Shown in pieces: positions 8,633-19,091 of a stretch of 36,418 nt of DNA (position 1 is the first letter of the stretch; every line of letters starts with the position of its first letter). The stretch lies in assembly GCA_007133465.1 (NCBI GenBank), contig SLMP01000028.1, forward strand, positions 1 through 36,418. Reading direction: 5' to 3'. The notes under the pieces are model-generated. The model saw only the letters and a list, made by a program, of their open reading frames with translations. It was not told the origin of the DNA and did no database searches. Source of the DNA: Nitriliruptoraceae bacterium. Its GTDB lineage: Bacteria; Actinomycetota; Nitriliruptoria; Nitriliruptorales; Nitriliruptoraceae. A program made the translations under genes and the position numbers.

Positions 8633-8659
8633 ACCGGGGACGGGCGGCCGGTCCCCGGT
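8633..8659. repeat. Perfect 9-bp inverted repeat in the ldhA-uvrA divergent region
   Basis: ACCGGGGAC (8633-8641) and GTCCCCGGT (8651-8659) are exact reverse complements with a 9-nt centre. The repeat covers the -35 zone of the ldhA promoter on the minus strand and lies upstream of uvrA on the plus strand, so it could be an operator. It does not match the Rex or LexA consensus. A leader hairpin for uvrA is an alternative only if that transcript starts further upstream. Confidence 0.45.
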
Positions 8660-8768
8660 CCCGCTCCGGTGTTCCACCAGCCGCGGCCGACGGGCGTGTC
8701 GGAGGCCGTCGGTACCCTGCGGTCGCTTCGCTCGCCTCCCTCACCGACCGGTCCCGTCGAGGTCGCCC

Positions 8769-11657
<2,889 letters not shown>

Positions 11658-11672
11658 GGAGCCGCGCGACGG

Positions 11673-12953
11673 TCAATCCGGGCGCGGCGCGGAGCCCCGC
11701 AGGCGCAGCTGCTCGGTCGCGTCGCGGCGAGGGGCCGCCTCGTCGGAGGCCGCGGCGGGCGCGCCGCCGAGGTCGAGCACCCGCGTCTGGTCGGCAGCGG
11801 GCCCCGTCGGCACGGGCGTTGGCGCTGCGGCGGGCACCGCCGAGGAGCCGGCCGTCCCCGACGTGTCCGGCTCGGCGTCCGAGTCGTCCGCACCGTCCTC
11901 GTCCGCCTGGAGCGGCAGCCGCTCCAGCGGGCCGCCGAGTTCGTCCCGTGCGACGCCCACGACGGGGTAGCCCATCCGCTGCCCCCCGAGCTCCACGAGC
12001 TGGCTCGGCATCCGCATGCCCGCCTCGTCGAGGGCGAGCTTCAGGCGCTCGCGCAGCTGGCGGGTCACGTCCCAGTTGCGCAGCGGCAGGGTCGGGATCA
12101 CGACCCGGATCGTCAACCCCTCCGGACCGAACGACTGCACGCCCCAGATCTCCGGCCGACCGATGATGTCCTGGCCCCAGAGCGGATCGACGGCCAGCCC
12201 CTGGGCGACCTCGTCGATCAGCCGCTTGGCGGCGGGGACGTCGGTGTCGAGTGCCACCGGGACGTCGAAGGTGGCTCGCGCCCACTCCTGCGAGAGGTTG
12301 CCGACCCGCTGGATGTAGCCGTTGAGGACGTGGTGCACGACGCCGTCGACGTCGCGGAAGGCGGTGGAGCGCAGACCAACCCGTTCGACCCGCCCGATCT
12401 TGCCATCGACCTCGATCCAGTCGCCCACCCCGTACTGGTCCTCGACCAGCATCGCGATGCCGGACAGCACGTCACGGACCAGTTGCTGCGCCCCGAACCC
12501 GATCACGATCCCGAGCAGCCCGGCACCGGCGAGGATCGGCTGCAACCGGACCCCGAGCTCGGCCAGCACGAGCAGGATCGCGGTGATCCAGATGGTCGCG
12601 TCGACGACGCCGCGCATCACCCCGGTGATCGCGTGCAGCCGCTGGAACCGCCGGCTGCGGAAGCGCTGGGTGTCGCTGATCGTCCCGCGTTCGTGGGCCT
12701 GCTCGAGCCGCGCCTCGATGCGGCGCTCCATGCGGGTGCCGAAGCGGGCGACCAGCCGCCGCACGACGCGCGTCGCGACGAACGCGAGCACGATGATCAG
12801 CAGGATCCGCCCGAGGGTCCCGGCGACGAACGCGAACCGGGCGAGCAACTCGCTGCCGGAGACGTCGAGCACCCAGGAGCACAGCCAGTTGGCGTCCTCC
12901 GGAGGCCCGCACACCGGGTCGGTCGCGGCCTGGGCGACCAGCGTGGGCACCAC
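11673..12953 (-). CDS. MscS-family mechanosensitive channel
   Basis: A small-conductance mechanosensitive channel of the inner membrane that opens on hypo-osmotic shock to release solutes. From GTG 12953 (AGGAG at 12961-12965 on the minus strand, 7-nt spacing) it has 426 residues; open frame to 13067 is upstream of the promoter. Predicted membrane helices lie at about 35-67, 111-139 and 142-170. The last is the Gly/Ala-rich pore helix (GAGLLGIVIGFGAQQLVRD) typical of MscS, followed by the beta domain (VEDQYGVGDWIEVDGKIG) and the alpha/beta vestibule. The C-terminal 110 residues or so are disordered, rich in Asp, Ala and Pro, and unusual in length; their role is unknown. It is divergent from uvrC. 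Confidence 0.9.
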   Translation of the reverse strand: MVPTLVAQAATDPVCGPPEDANWLCSWVLDVSGSELLARFAFVAGTLGRILLIIVLAFVATRVVRRLVARFGTRMERRIEARLEQAHERGTISDTQRFRSRRFQRLHAITGVMRGVVDATIWITAILLVLAELGVRLQPILAGAGLLGIVIGFGAQQLVRDVLSGIAMLVEDQYGVGDWIEVDGKIGRVERVGLRSTAFRDVDGVVHHVLNGYIQRVGNLSQEWARATFDVPVALDTDVPAAKRLIDEVAQGLAVDPLWGQDIIGRPEIWGVQSFGPEGLTIRVVIPTLPLRNWDVTRQLRERLKLALDEAGMRMPSQLVELGGQRMGYPVVGVARDELGGPLERLPLQADEDGADDSDAEPDTSGTAGSSAVPAAAPTPVPTGPAADQTRVLDLGGAPAAASDEAAPRRDATEQLRLRGSAPRPD

Positions 12954-13002
12954 GGGCCGGCTCCTGCTCGTCGGGATCCATCTCGTTCTGCTCGGCAGGT
13001 CC

Positions 13003-13008
13003 AGCCTA
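13003..13008 (-). promoter_or_regulatory. -10 box TAGGCT for the MscS-type gene
   Basis: On the minus strand TAGGCT runs 13008 to 13003, giving initiation near 12996 and a leader of roughly 43 nt that carries the AGGAG ribosome-binding site. It lies back-to-back with the uvrC -10 box at 13046. Confidence 0.5.
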
Positions 13009-13045
13009 GGACCCCCCGCCAGCAGGTCGCCACGGAGCCGGCCAG

Positions 13046-13051
13046 TACGCT
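13046..13051 (+). promoter_or_regulatory. -10 box TACGCT, probable leaderless promoter of uvrC operon
   Basis: TACGCT is followed by 8 nt and the ATG of uvrC at 13060. There is no room for a ribosome-binding site between the expected transcription start and the ATG, so a leaderless mRNA is likely. Confidence 0.5.
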
Positions 13052-13059
13052 CGGACACG

Positions 13060-15045
13060 ATGGACAACCCCGCCCTCGCGTTCCGCCCGGAGCCCGGCTC
13101 GATCCCCGACGTGCCGGGTTGCTACCTGTTCCGCGACGACCACGGCCGGGTGGTCTACGTCGGCAAGGCCAAGTCCCTGCGGTCACGGCTGAGCTCCTAC
13201 TTCCAGAGCTGGTCCGGCATCGCCACCCGCACGCGCGCGATGCTGGAAGCGGCGCGGTCGGTCGAGTGGATCGTCGTCGACCGCGAGGTGGAAGCGCTCC
13301 ACCTCGAGTACACGCTGATCCAGCGGCACCGTCCCCGGTACAACATCCGCTACCGCGACGACAAGTCCTATCCCTACCTCGCGCTGACCACGTCCCAGGA
13401 GGTGCCGAGGGCCCGCGTGCAGCGGGGCGCGGTCGCCCCCGGCGACCGGCGCTTCGGGCCCTACGCGCACGCGTACGCCATCCGCGAGACGCTGGACCTG
13501 CTGCTCCGCGTCTTCCCGGTCCGCACCTGCTCGCAGGGCGTGTACGACCGGGCGCGTCGCAGCGGCCGTCCCTGCCTGCTGCACCACATCGACCGGTGTG
13601 CGGCTCCGTGCACGGGGGAGATCGGCACGGACGAGCACCGGGACCTCGTCGAGGGGCTCGCGAGCTTCCTCGACGGCGAGACCGGTCCCGTCCTCGAACG
13701 GCTCGACGGGCAGATGCGCTCGGCGGCGGGCGACCTCAACTTCGAGGCGGCGGCGCGGCGACGCGACCAGCTCCAGGCGGCCCAGCGGGCGATGGAGAAG
13801 CAGCAGGTGGTGATCGACGGCGGCGAGGACCTCGATGCGGTCGCGGTGCACGAGGACGAGCTCGAAGCGGCCGTGCAGGCCTTCTTCGTGCGCCGCGGCC
13901 GGCTGGTCGGCCGCAAGGGCTGGACGGTCGACAAGGTCGAGCCCCTGACCACCCCGCAGCTGCTCACCTCGTTCCTGTTGCAGCTCTACGCGGAGCGGCC
14001 CGATGACATCCCCCCACAGGTGCTCGTCCCGGCCCTGCCGGAGGACGCGGAGGCGCTGTCGCAGCTGCTCGCGGAACAGCGCCGGACCTCACGCGTCGGG
14101 CAGCGCGGCCGGCCGATCCAGCGGGTGCGGTTCCACGTCCCGCAGCGGGGCGCGAAGCTCGCGTTCCTTCGCACGGTCGAGGACAACGCTCGGGAGGCCT
14201 TCGCCCGCACCCGTCTGAAGCGCGCGAGCGACTTCGACGCGCGGACCCGGGCGCTGAAGGACCTGCAGGAGGCGCTCGACCTCGACGAGGCGCCCCTGCG
14301 CATCGAGTGCTTCGACATCAGCCACCTCGGGGGGACCGAGGTGGTCGGCTCGATGGTGGTGTTCGAGGACGGCCTGCCGCGCAAGAGCGAGTACCGCCGC
14401 TTCAAGCTGTCGGTCGACACCAACGACGACTACGCCGCGATGCGCGAGGTGCTGCGGCGGCGTTTCGCCCGGCTGGTCGAGGAGCGGGCGCAGCCGCTCA
14501 CGGCGGAGGTCGCGGAGGGCGAGCGCCGTCCTGGTCGCTTCGCCTACCCGCCGAACCTCGTGGTCATCGACGGTGGCGTCGGCCAGCTGCGCGCCGCGCT
14601 CGAGGGCGTCGCCGACCTCCCGGTGGACGACGTCGCCTTCGTCGGGCTGGCCAAGCGCTTCGAGGAGCTGTGGCGACCCGACGAACGTCGGCCCGTCGTG
14701 CTGCCGCGCGGCAGCGAGGCCCTGTTCCTGGTCCAGCGCGTCCGCGATGAGGCGCACCGCTTCGCGATCACCTACCAACGCACGCGCCGGACCCGGACCG
14801 TGGCGAGCTCCGAGCTCGACACCGTGCCTGGCATCGGGCCGACCCGCCGGCAGGCGCTGCTGCAGCGCTTCGGGTCGGTCACGGCGATCCGCAAGGCGAG
14901 CATCGAGGAGCTGGCGGCCGTCCCGGGCCTGTCCCGTACGCTCGCGGCCATCGTCCACCAGCACCTCTCCGGCGACGGCCGCCGCGCGGCACCCGCCGGC
15001 GACGACGACGCCGACGCCGACCCCGTGCAGGAGGCCACCGCGTGA
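13060..15045 (+). CDS. uvrC: Excinuclease ABC subunit C (UvrC)
   Basis: UvrC makes both incisions around a lesion after UvrB binds. The protein has 661 residues. The N-terminal GIY-YIG nuclease (PGCYLF at 19-24, VYVGKAKSLR at 32-41, then the LHLEYTLIQ region) makes the 3' cut. A Cys-rich/central part and a UVR motif at about 205-245, which pairs with UvrB, follow. The RNase H-like nuclease for the 5' cut includes Asp 419 in ECFDISHLGG. Tandem helix-hairpin-helix motifs (VPGIGP and VPGLS) end the protein. ATG 13060 is chosen because homology begins at once and the -10 box sits 8 nt before it; the frame upstream is antisense to the channel gene. The gene overlaps rapZ by four bases. Confidence 0.97.
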   Translation: MDNPALAFRPEPGSIPDVPGCYLFRDDHGRVVYVGKAKSLRSRLSSYFQSWSGIATRTRAMLEAARSVEWIVVDREVEALHLEYTLIQRHRPRYNIRYRDDKSYPYLALTTSQEVPRARVQRGAVAPGDRRFGPYAHAYAIRETLDLLLRVFPVRTCSQGVYDRARRSGRPCLLHHIDRCAAPCTGEIGTDEHRDLVEGLASFLDGETGPVLERLDGQMRSAAGDLNFEAAARRRDQLQAAQRAMEKQQVVIDGGEDLDAVAVHEDELEAAVQAFFVRRGRLVGRKGWTVDKVEPLTTPQLLTSFLLQLYAERPDDIPPQVLVPALPEDAEALSQLLAEQRRTSRVGQRGRPIQRVRFHVPQRGAKLAFLRTVEDNAREAFARTRLKRASDFDARTRALKDLQEALDLDEAPLRIECFDISHLGGTEVVGSMVVFEDGLPRKSEYRRFKLSVDTNDDYAAMREVLRRRFARLVEERAQPLTAEVAEGERRPGRFAYPPNLVVIDGGVGQLRAALEGVADLPVDDVAFVGLAKRFEELWRPDERRPVVLPRGSEALFLVQRVRDEAHRFAITYQRTRRTRTVASSELDTVPGIGPTRRQALLQRFGSVTAIRKASIEELAAVPGLSRTLAAIVHQHLSGDGRRAAPAGDDDADADPVQEATA

Positions 15046-15956
15046 GCGCCCCGGATGGGCACGACTCCCCAGCCGACGACCTCGACCAGCCGAGCCGTCG
15101 GCCACAGATCCTGATCATCACCGGGATGTCCGGGGCGGGCCGCACCACCGCGGCGGACGTGATCGAGGATCTCGGCTGGTTCGTCATCGACAACCTGCCG
15201 CCGACGCTGATCGGGCGGGTCTCGGATCTGGCGTTCGCGCCGGGCTCCTCGGTCACCAAGCTCGGGGTCGTCGCCGACGTCCGCGGACGCGAGTTCTTCG
15301 CGCCGCTGGTCGACACGATCCGGGACCTGCGACGCAGCGAGTCGGACCTGCGGGTGGTGTTCCTGGAGGCGGACGACGGCACCCTCGTCCGACGCTTCGG
15401 CGAGACCCGACGGCGCCACCCGGCGGGCCACGACGCCGGCGTGCTGACCGGGATCCGTCGCGAGCGCCAGCAGCTCGTGGAGCTCCGGGGGCTCGCCGAC
15501 CTGATCATCGACACCACCGACCTCAACGTCCACGAGCTGCGGGCGCGCGTCTCACAGGTGCTGGAGGAGGAAGCGGCCCCGCTGCGGATCAACGTCATGT
15601 CCTTCGGGTTCAAGCGGGGCAGCCCGCGGGAGGCCGACCTGTTGCTCGACGTCCGGTTCCTGCCGAACCCGCACTGGGTCGAGGAGCTTCGGCCCCGCAC
15701 CGGTCGGGACGACGCGGTCCGGGACTACGTCTTCCGGCAGCCCGCGACCGGCCCGTTCGTCGGCGCCCTGGAGCACCTGCTCGACATCGTGGTGCCCGGG
15801 TACATGCAGGAGGGCAAGCGCTACCTGACGATCGCGATCGGCTGCACCGGCGGCAAGCACCGGTCGGTCGCCATCTCCGAATCGATCGGTGCGCACCTGC
15901 GCGACACCACCGACCTGCCCGTCACCGTCACCCACCGCGACCTGGGGGCCGAGTGA
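15042..15956 (+). CDS. rapZ: RapZ-type RNase adapter / P-loop nucleotide-binding protein
   Basis: RapZ-family proteins bind nucleotides. In E. coli RapZ senses glucosamine-6-phosphate and directs decay of the GlmZ sRNA; in Gram-positives the role is less clear and linked to envelope and competence. The protein has 304 residues. The N-terminal P-loop GMSGAGRT (28-35) carries Arg where most ATPases have Lys, as is usual in actinobacterial members. VIEDLGWFVIDNLPP follows, then the C-terminal domain with SFGFKRG and GCTGGKHRSV, the putative sugar-phosphate-binding pocket. It starts at GTG 15042, overlapping uvrC (GTGA), and overlaps yvcK the same way. The uvrC-rapZ-yvcK-whiA order is strongly conserved in actinobacteria, supporting the call. 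Confidence 0.95.
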   Translation: MSAPDGHDSPADDLDQPSRRPQILIITGMSGAGRTTAADVIEDLGWFVIDNLPPTLIGRVSDLAFAPGSSVTKLGVVADVRGREFFAPLVDTIRDLRRSESDLRVVFLEADDGTLVRRFGETRRRHPAGHDAGVLTGIRRERQQLVELRGLADLIIDTTDLNVHELRARVSQVLEEEAAPLRINVMSFGFKRGSPREADLLLDVRFLPNPHWVEELRPRTGRDDAVRDYVFRQPATGPFVGALEHLLDIVVPGYMQEGKRYLTIAIGCTGGKHRSVAISESIGAHLRDTTDLPVTVTHRDLGAE

Positions 15957-16912
15957 ACGGCCGGGAGCGTCGCACGCGACCAGCCGACGCGCTGTCGGGG
16001 CCGGGCGACGGGTCACGCGCGGTCGCGATCGGTGGGGGGCACGGCATCTCGCGCACGCTGCAGGCCCTGCCGCGCATCGTCGACCACGTGACGGCGGTCG
16101 TGACCGTCGCCGACGACGGCGGCTCGTCCGGTCGTCTGCGACGCGACCTCGACGTGCTCCCGCCGGGCGACCTGCGGATGGCCCTCACCTCGCTCGCGCG
16201 GGACCGGGACCTGGCCGACCTGATCGGCTACCGCTTCCAGCGTGGGGAGCTCGCCGGTCACGCGCTCGGCAACCTCGTGCTGGTGGCGCAGCAGGAGCTC
16301 AGCGGCGGCGACCTGGTCGCGGCGCTCGACCGGCTGTGTGCCGTGCTGCACGCGCCCGGGCGGGTGCTGCCCTGCGCCACCGTCCCGCTCACCCTCCTCG
16401 CGACGACGCCGGCCGGCCCGATCCGGGGCCAGACGGTGGTCGCCGCGACCGCACGGCTCGAGCGGGTGCGGCTCGACCCGGCCGACGCGCCGGCGACGCC
16501 GGAGGCCGTCCAGGCGATCGAGCGGGCCGACCTCGTCGTGCTCGGCCCCGGGTCGCTGTACACGAGCCTGCTCCCGAACCTGCTCGTCCCCGGGATCCGT
16601 GACGCGCTCGTGGCGCGAGCCGCCCCGCTCGTGTTCGTCGCGAACCTGCGGGAGCAGCCCGGCGAGACCGAGGGCCTCTCCCTCGCCGACCACCTGGCCG
16701 CGATCACCGCGCACGTCCCGGAGCTCCGGTTCGACGTGCTCGTGACCCACGACGGGCCCGCCCCGTCCGGACCGGGCCTGCCGTTGATCGTGGCACCGGG
16801 CGTGGCCGAGGCCCACGTCGGTCGGGTCGTCGCCGCCGACCTGCTCGACGGCGCGGACGGGCACGACCCGTCGGCGCTCGCTCGGGTGCTCGACCGCGTC
16901 CTGCGTGGCTGA
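15953..16912 (+). CDS. yvcK: YvcK/CofD-like gluconeogenesis factor
   Basis: YvcK proteins bind UDP-sugars and are needed for normal growth and cell shape on gluconeogenic carbon sources; the fold is that of CofD, a 2-phospho-L-lactate transferase. The protein has 319 residues from GTG 15953, which overlaps the rapZ stop. Diagnostic motifs are VAIGGGHGIS at about 24-33, VTVADDGGSSGRLR at about 50-63, LPPGDLR shortly after, then the GHALGNL region and VLGPGSLYTSLLPNLLV in the C-terminal half. The stop shares one base with the whiA ATG (TGATG at 16910-16914). An enzyme role for CofD itself is unlikely in this gene context. Confidence 0.95.
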   Translation: MNGRERRTRPADALSGPGDGSRAVAIGGGHGISRTLQALPRIVDHVTAVVTVADDGGSSGRLRRDLDVLPPGDLRMALTSLARDRDLADLIGYRFQRGELAGHALGNLVLVAQQELSGGDLVAALDRLCAVLHAPGRVLPCATVPLTLLATTPAGPIRGQTVVAATARLERVRLDPADAPATPEAVQAIERADLVVLGPGSLYTSLLPNLLVPGIRDALVARAAPLVFVANLREQPGETEGLSLADHLAAITAHVPELRFDVLVTHDGPAPSGPGLPLIVAPGVAEAHVGRVVAADLLDGADGHDPSALARVLDRVLRG

Positions 16913-17871
16913 TGGGTGCGAGCAGCTTCACCGAGGAGGTGCGCCAGCAGCTGGCCGGCCTCCCGCTCGCCGGTGACCGACAGGTCCACGCCGAGCTCTC
17001 GGCGCTCGTGCGCCTGGGCGGCAGCCTCACCGTCGCGGGGGAGGGGCGGCTCGGGCTGGAGATCAGCACCGGCTCGGGAGCGGTCGCCCGCCGGGCGTTC
17101 CAGCTGGTGCAGCACCGCTACGGCTCGCGACCGGAACTGCTCGTCCGTGCCCCGGGCGGCGTGCGCCGGCGCACGACCTACGGGGTCCGGCTGGGCGCCG
17201 GCGCCGAGCAGGTCGCCCGCGACCTCGGGATCCTCGACCCGGAGGGCCGCCTCGTCGACGGGGTGCCGCCGGACCTCACGGGCGCTCGCGGGGTCGCGTT
17301 CGTCCGGGGCGCGCTGCTGGCGGCCGGGTCGATCTCCGCGCCGGACCGGCCGCCGCACCTCGAGATCGGGTGCGGCTCCGAGAGGGTGGCGTGCGGCCTC
17401 GAGCGCCTGGTCGAGCGGGTCGTCGACGGGCACGTGACGGTGACCGCCGGGAGCCGGCCGCGGGTCGTGCTGAAGTCGGGGGAGCGGATCGGCCAGCTGC
17501 TCGTGGCGACCGGTGCGACGGGCGCGTTCCTGCGGTGGGACGAACGGCGGATGCGCCGGCAGGCGCGGGCTGACGCGGTCCGCCTCAGCAACGCCGACGA
17601 GGCCAACGTCCGGCGGGTCGTCGCGGCCGCGGCGCCGCAGGTCGCGGCGGCGGCCGCGCTGCTCGACTCGGAGCTCTGGGACACCCTCGACGACGACCTG
17701 CGTGACGTCGCCCGTGCCCGCCTGGCGAACCCCGAGGTGTCGCTGACCGAGCTCGGCATGCTCGTCACCCCACCCCTGACCCGCTCGGCGGTGTACCGCC
17801 GGCTACGGCGGCTGCAACAACTGGCGTCGGAGCTGCCACGACCTGGTGGAACCCGTCCGAGTGACCCCTGA
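16912..17871 (+). CDS. whiA: Sporulation/division regulator WhiA
   Basis: WhiA is a DNA-binding regulator found in nearly all Gram-positive bacteria; in Streptomyces it works with WhiB to trigger sporulation septation, and in others it affects division. The protein has 319 residues. The N-terminal half is a degenerate LAGLIDADG homing-endonuclease fold (FVRGALLAAGSISAP at about 130-144 marks one motif). The C-terminal helix-turn-helix spans about 272-306 (SLTELG... TRSAVYRRLRRL). The ATG shares a base with the yvcK stop, so translation is coupled. It ends the uvrC operon. The next promoter begins at the whiA 3' end: the -35 of gap overlaps the terminal codons and stop. Confidence 0.95.
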   Translation: MGASSFTEEVRQQLAGLPLAGDRQVHAELSALVRLGGSLTVAGEGRLGLEISTGSGAVARRAFQLVQHRYGSRPELLVRAPGGVRRRTTYGVRLGAGAEQVARDLGILDPEGRLVDGVPPDLTGARGVAFVRGALLAAGSISAPDRPPHLEIGCGSERVACGLERLVERVVDGHVTVTAGSRPRVVLKSGERIGQLLVATGATGAFLRWDERRMRRQARADAVRLSNADEANVRRVVAAAAPQVAAAAALLDSELWDTLDDDLRDVARARLANPEVSLTELGMLVTPPLTRSAVYRRLRRLQQLASELPRPGGTRPSDP

Positions 17872-17897
17872 CCCGGGGGCAGTGCCGGTGCTAGGGT
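17868..17897 (+). promoter_or_regulatory. Promoter of gap (CTGACC - 18 nt - TAGGGT)
   Basis: CTGACC (17868-17873) and TAGGGT (17892-17897) are separated by 18 nt, close to a housekeeping promoter. Initiation near 17904 gives a leader of about 108 nt. A small hairpin GGTCG-gcca-CGACC (17907-17920) lies at its 5' end and may protect the message. Confidence 0.6.
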
Positions 17898-18011
17898 CGC
17901 GACGTCGGTCGGCCACGACCTGGCGGCGACGCAGATCTCCTGCGCCGCGTCCCCGCTCCGTCCGATCCCCTGCCACCGCCGATCCCGCAAGCCACACGAG
18001 GAGCTGCCCAG

Positions 18012-19016
18012 ATGTCCGTCCGCGTCGCCATCAACGGCTTCGGCCGTATCGGCCGCAACCTGCTGCGTGCCGCCAAGAAGCTAGGGCTCGACCTCGAGGT
18101 CGTCGCCATCAACGACCTCACCGACGTCGAGACGCTCGCGCTGCTGCTGAAGTACGACAGCGTGCACGGCCGCTTCGACGGCACCGTGGAGACCGACGGC
18201 GAGAACCTCATCGTCGACGGCAAGGTGATCAAGGTGCTCTCGCAGCGCGACCCGGCCGAGCTGCCGTGGGGCGAGCACGAGATCGACATCGTGATCGAGT
18301 CGACCGGCTTCTTCACCAAGCGCGACGACGCCGCGAAGCACCTCACCGCCGGCGCCAAGAAGGTCCTGATCTCCGCGCCCGCCAAGGGCCCGGACGTCAC
18401 CTTCGTCCTCGGCGCCAACGAGGCCGACTACGACCCGGACAACCACGACGTCGTGTCGATGGCCTCCTGCACCACCAACTCGGTCGTGCCCGTCGCCAAG
18501 GTCCTGCACGAGACCTTCGGGATCTCCAAGGGCCTGATGACCACGATCCACGCCTACACCGGCGACCAGAACATCCACGACGCGCCGCACAAGGACCCGC
18601 GTCGCGCGCGTGCCGCCGCCGTATCGATCGTTCCGACCACGACCGGCGCCGCCCAGGCTGCCGCGCTCGCTCTGCCGGAGCTCGACGGCAGGCTCAGCGG
18701 GATGGCGCTGCGGGTCCCGATCCCGGACGGGTCGATCACCGACCTCACCCTGATCCTCGACCGTGACGTCACCAGGGAGGAGGTCAACGCCGCCATCAAG
18801 GAGGCGGCCGAGGGCGACCTCAAGGGCATCCTGCAGTACAGCGAGGAGCCACTGGTCTCGATCGACATCATCGGCAACCTGCACTCGTCGATCTTCGACG
18901 CGCCGTCGACCCTGGCGATGGGCAGCCTCGTCAAGGTCCTCGCGTGGTACGACAACGAGATGGGCTACTCGGCTCGCCTCGCCGAGGCGACCGTGTACAT
19001 GGGTGAGCGGCTGTAA
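18012..19016 (+). CDS. gap: Glyceraldehyde-3-phosphate dehydrogenase, type I
   Basis: The enzyme oxidises glyceraldehyde-3-phosphate to 1,3-bisphosphoglycerate with NAD in glycolysis. It has 334 residues. The Rossmann opening INGFGRIGRN is at 7-16, INDLTD at about 33-38 fits NAD rather than NADP preference, and the catalytic Cys 153 sits in SMASCTTN with His 180 in TTIHAYTGDQ. WYDNEMGYS near the C-terminus is typical. AGGAG at 17999-18003 gives 8-nt spacing to the ATG. It is followed by pgk after a strong hairpin. The glycolytic trio would normally run gap-pgk-tpiA; here pgk and tpiA are separated by an exporter pair. Confidence 0.98.
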   Translation: MSVRVAINGFGRIGRNLLRAAKKLGLDLEVVAINDLTDVETLALLLKYDSVHGRFDGTVETDGENLIVDGKVIKVLSQRDPAELPWGEHEIDIVIESTGFFTKRDDAAKHLTAGAKKVLISAPAKGPDVTFVLGANEADYDPDNHDVVSMASCTTNSVVPVAKVLHETFGISKGLMTTIHAYTGDQNIHDAPHKDPRRARAAAVSIVPTTTGAAQAAALALPELDGRLSGMALRVPIPDGSITDLTLILDRDVTREEVNAAIKEAAEGDLKGILQYSEEPLVSIDIIGNLHSSIFDAPSTLAMGSLVKVLAWYDNEMGYSARLAEATVYMGERL

Positions 19017-19040
19017 GGCCGTGCCCTGCTGACCACCCTT

Positions 19041-19071
19041 CCGGCCCTCCGTCAGCGCGACGGGGGGCCGG
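19041..19071 (+). terminator. Hairpin between gap and pgk
   Basis: CCGGCCCTCCGTC (19041-19053) pairs with GACGGGGGGCCGG (19059-19071) through 13 bp, one of them G-U, with a 5-nt loop. There is no T-run. It starts 24 bases after the gap stop and ends 20 bases before the pgk start. It is likely a partial terminator or 3' stabiliser that lets gap exceed pgk expression, because pgk has no promoter of its own that I can see. Confidence 0.6.
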
Positions 19072-19091
19072 GCCATGACGGAGACACGCTC

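Noticed and set aside
12322-13059. Upstream extension of uvrC by 246 codons
   Set aside because: It lies antisense to the MscS-type gene and upstream of the uvrC promoter; UvrC homology starts at 13060.
15123-15146. RapZ P-loop with Arg in place of the Walker A Lys, as a possible inactivation
   Set aside because: Actinobacterial RapZ proteins commonly have GAGR in this loop, so it is a family trait.
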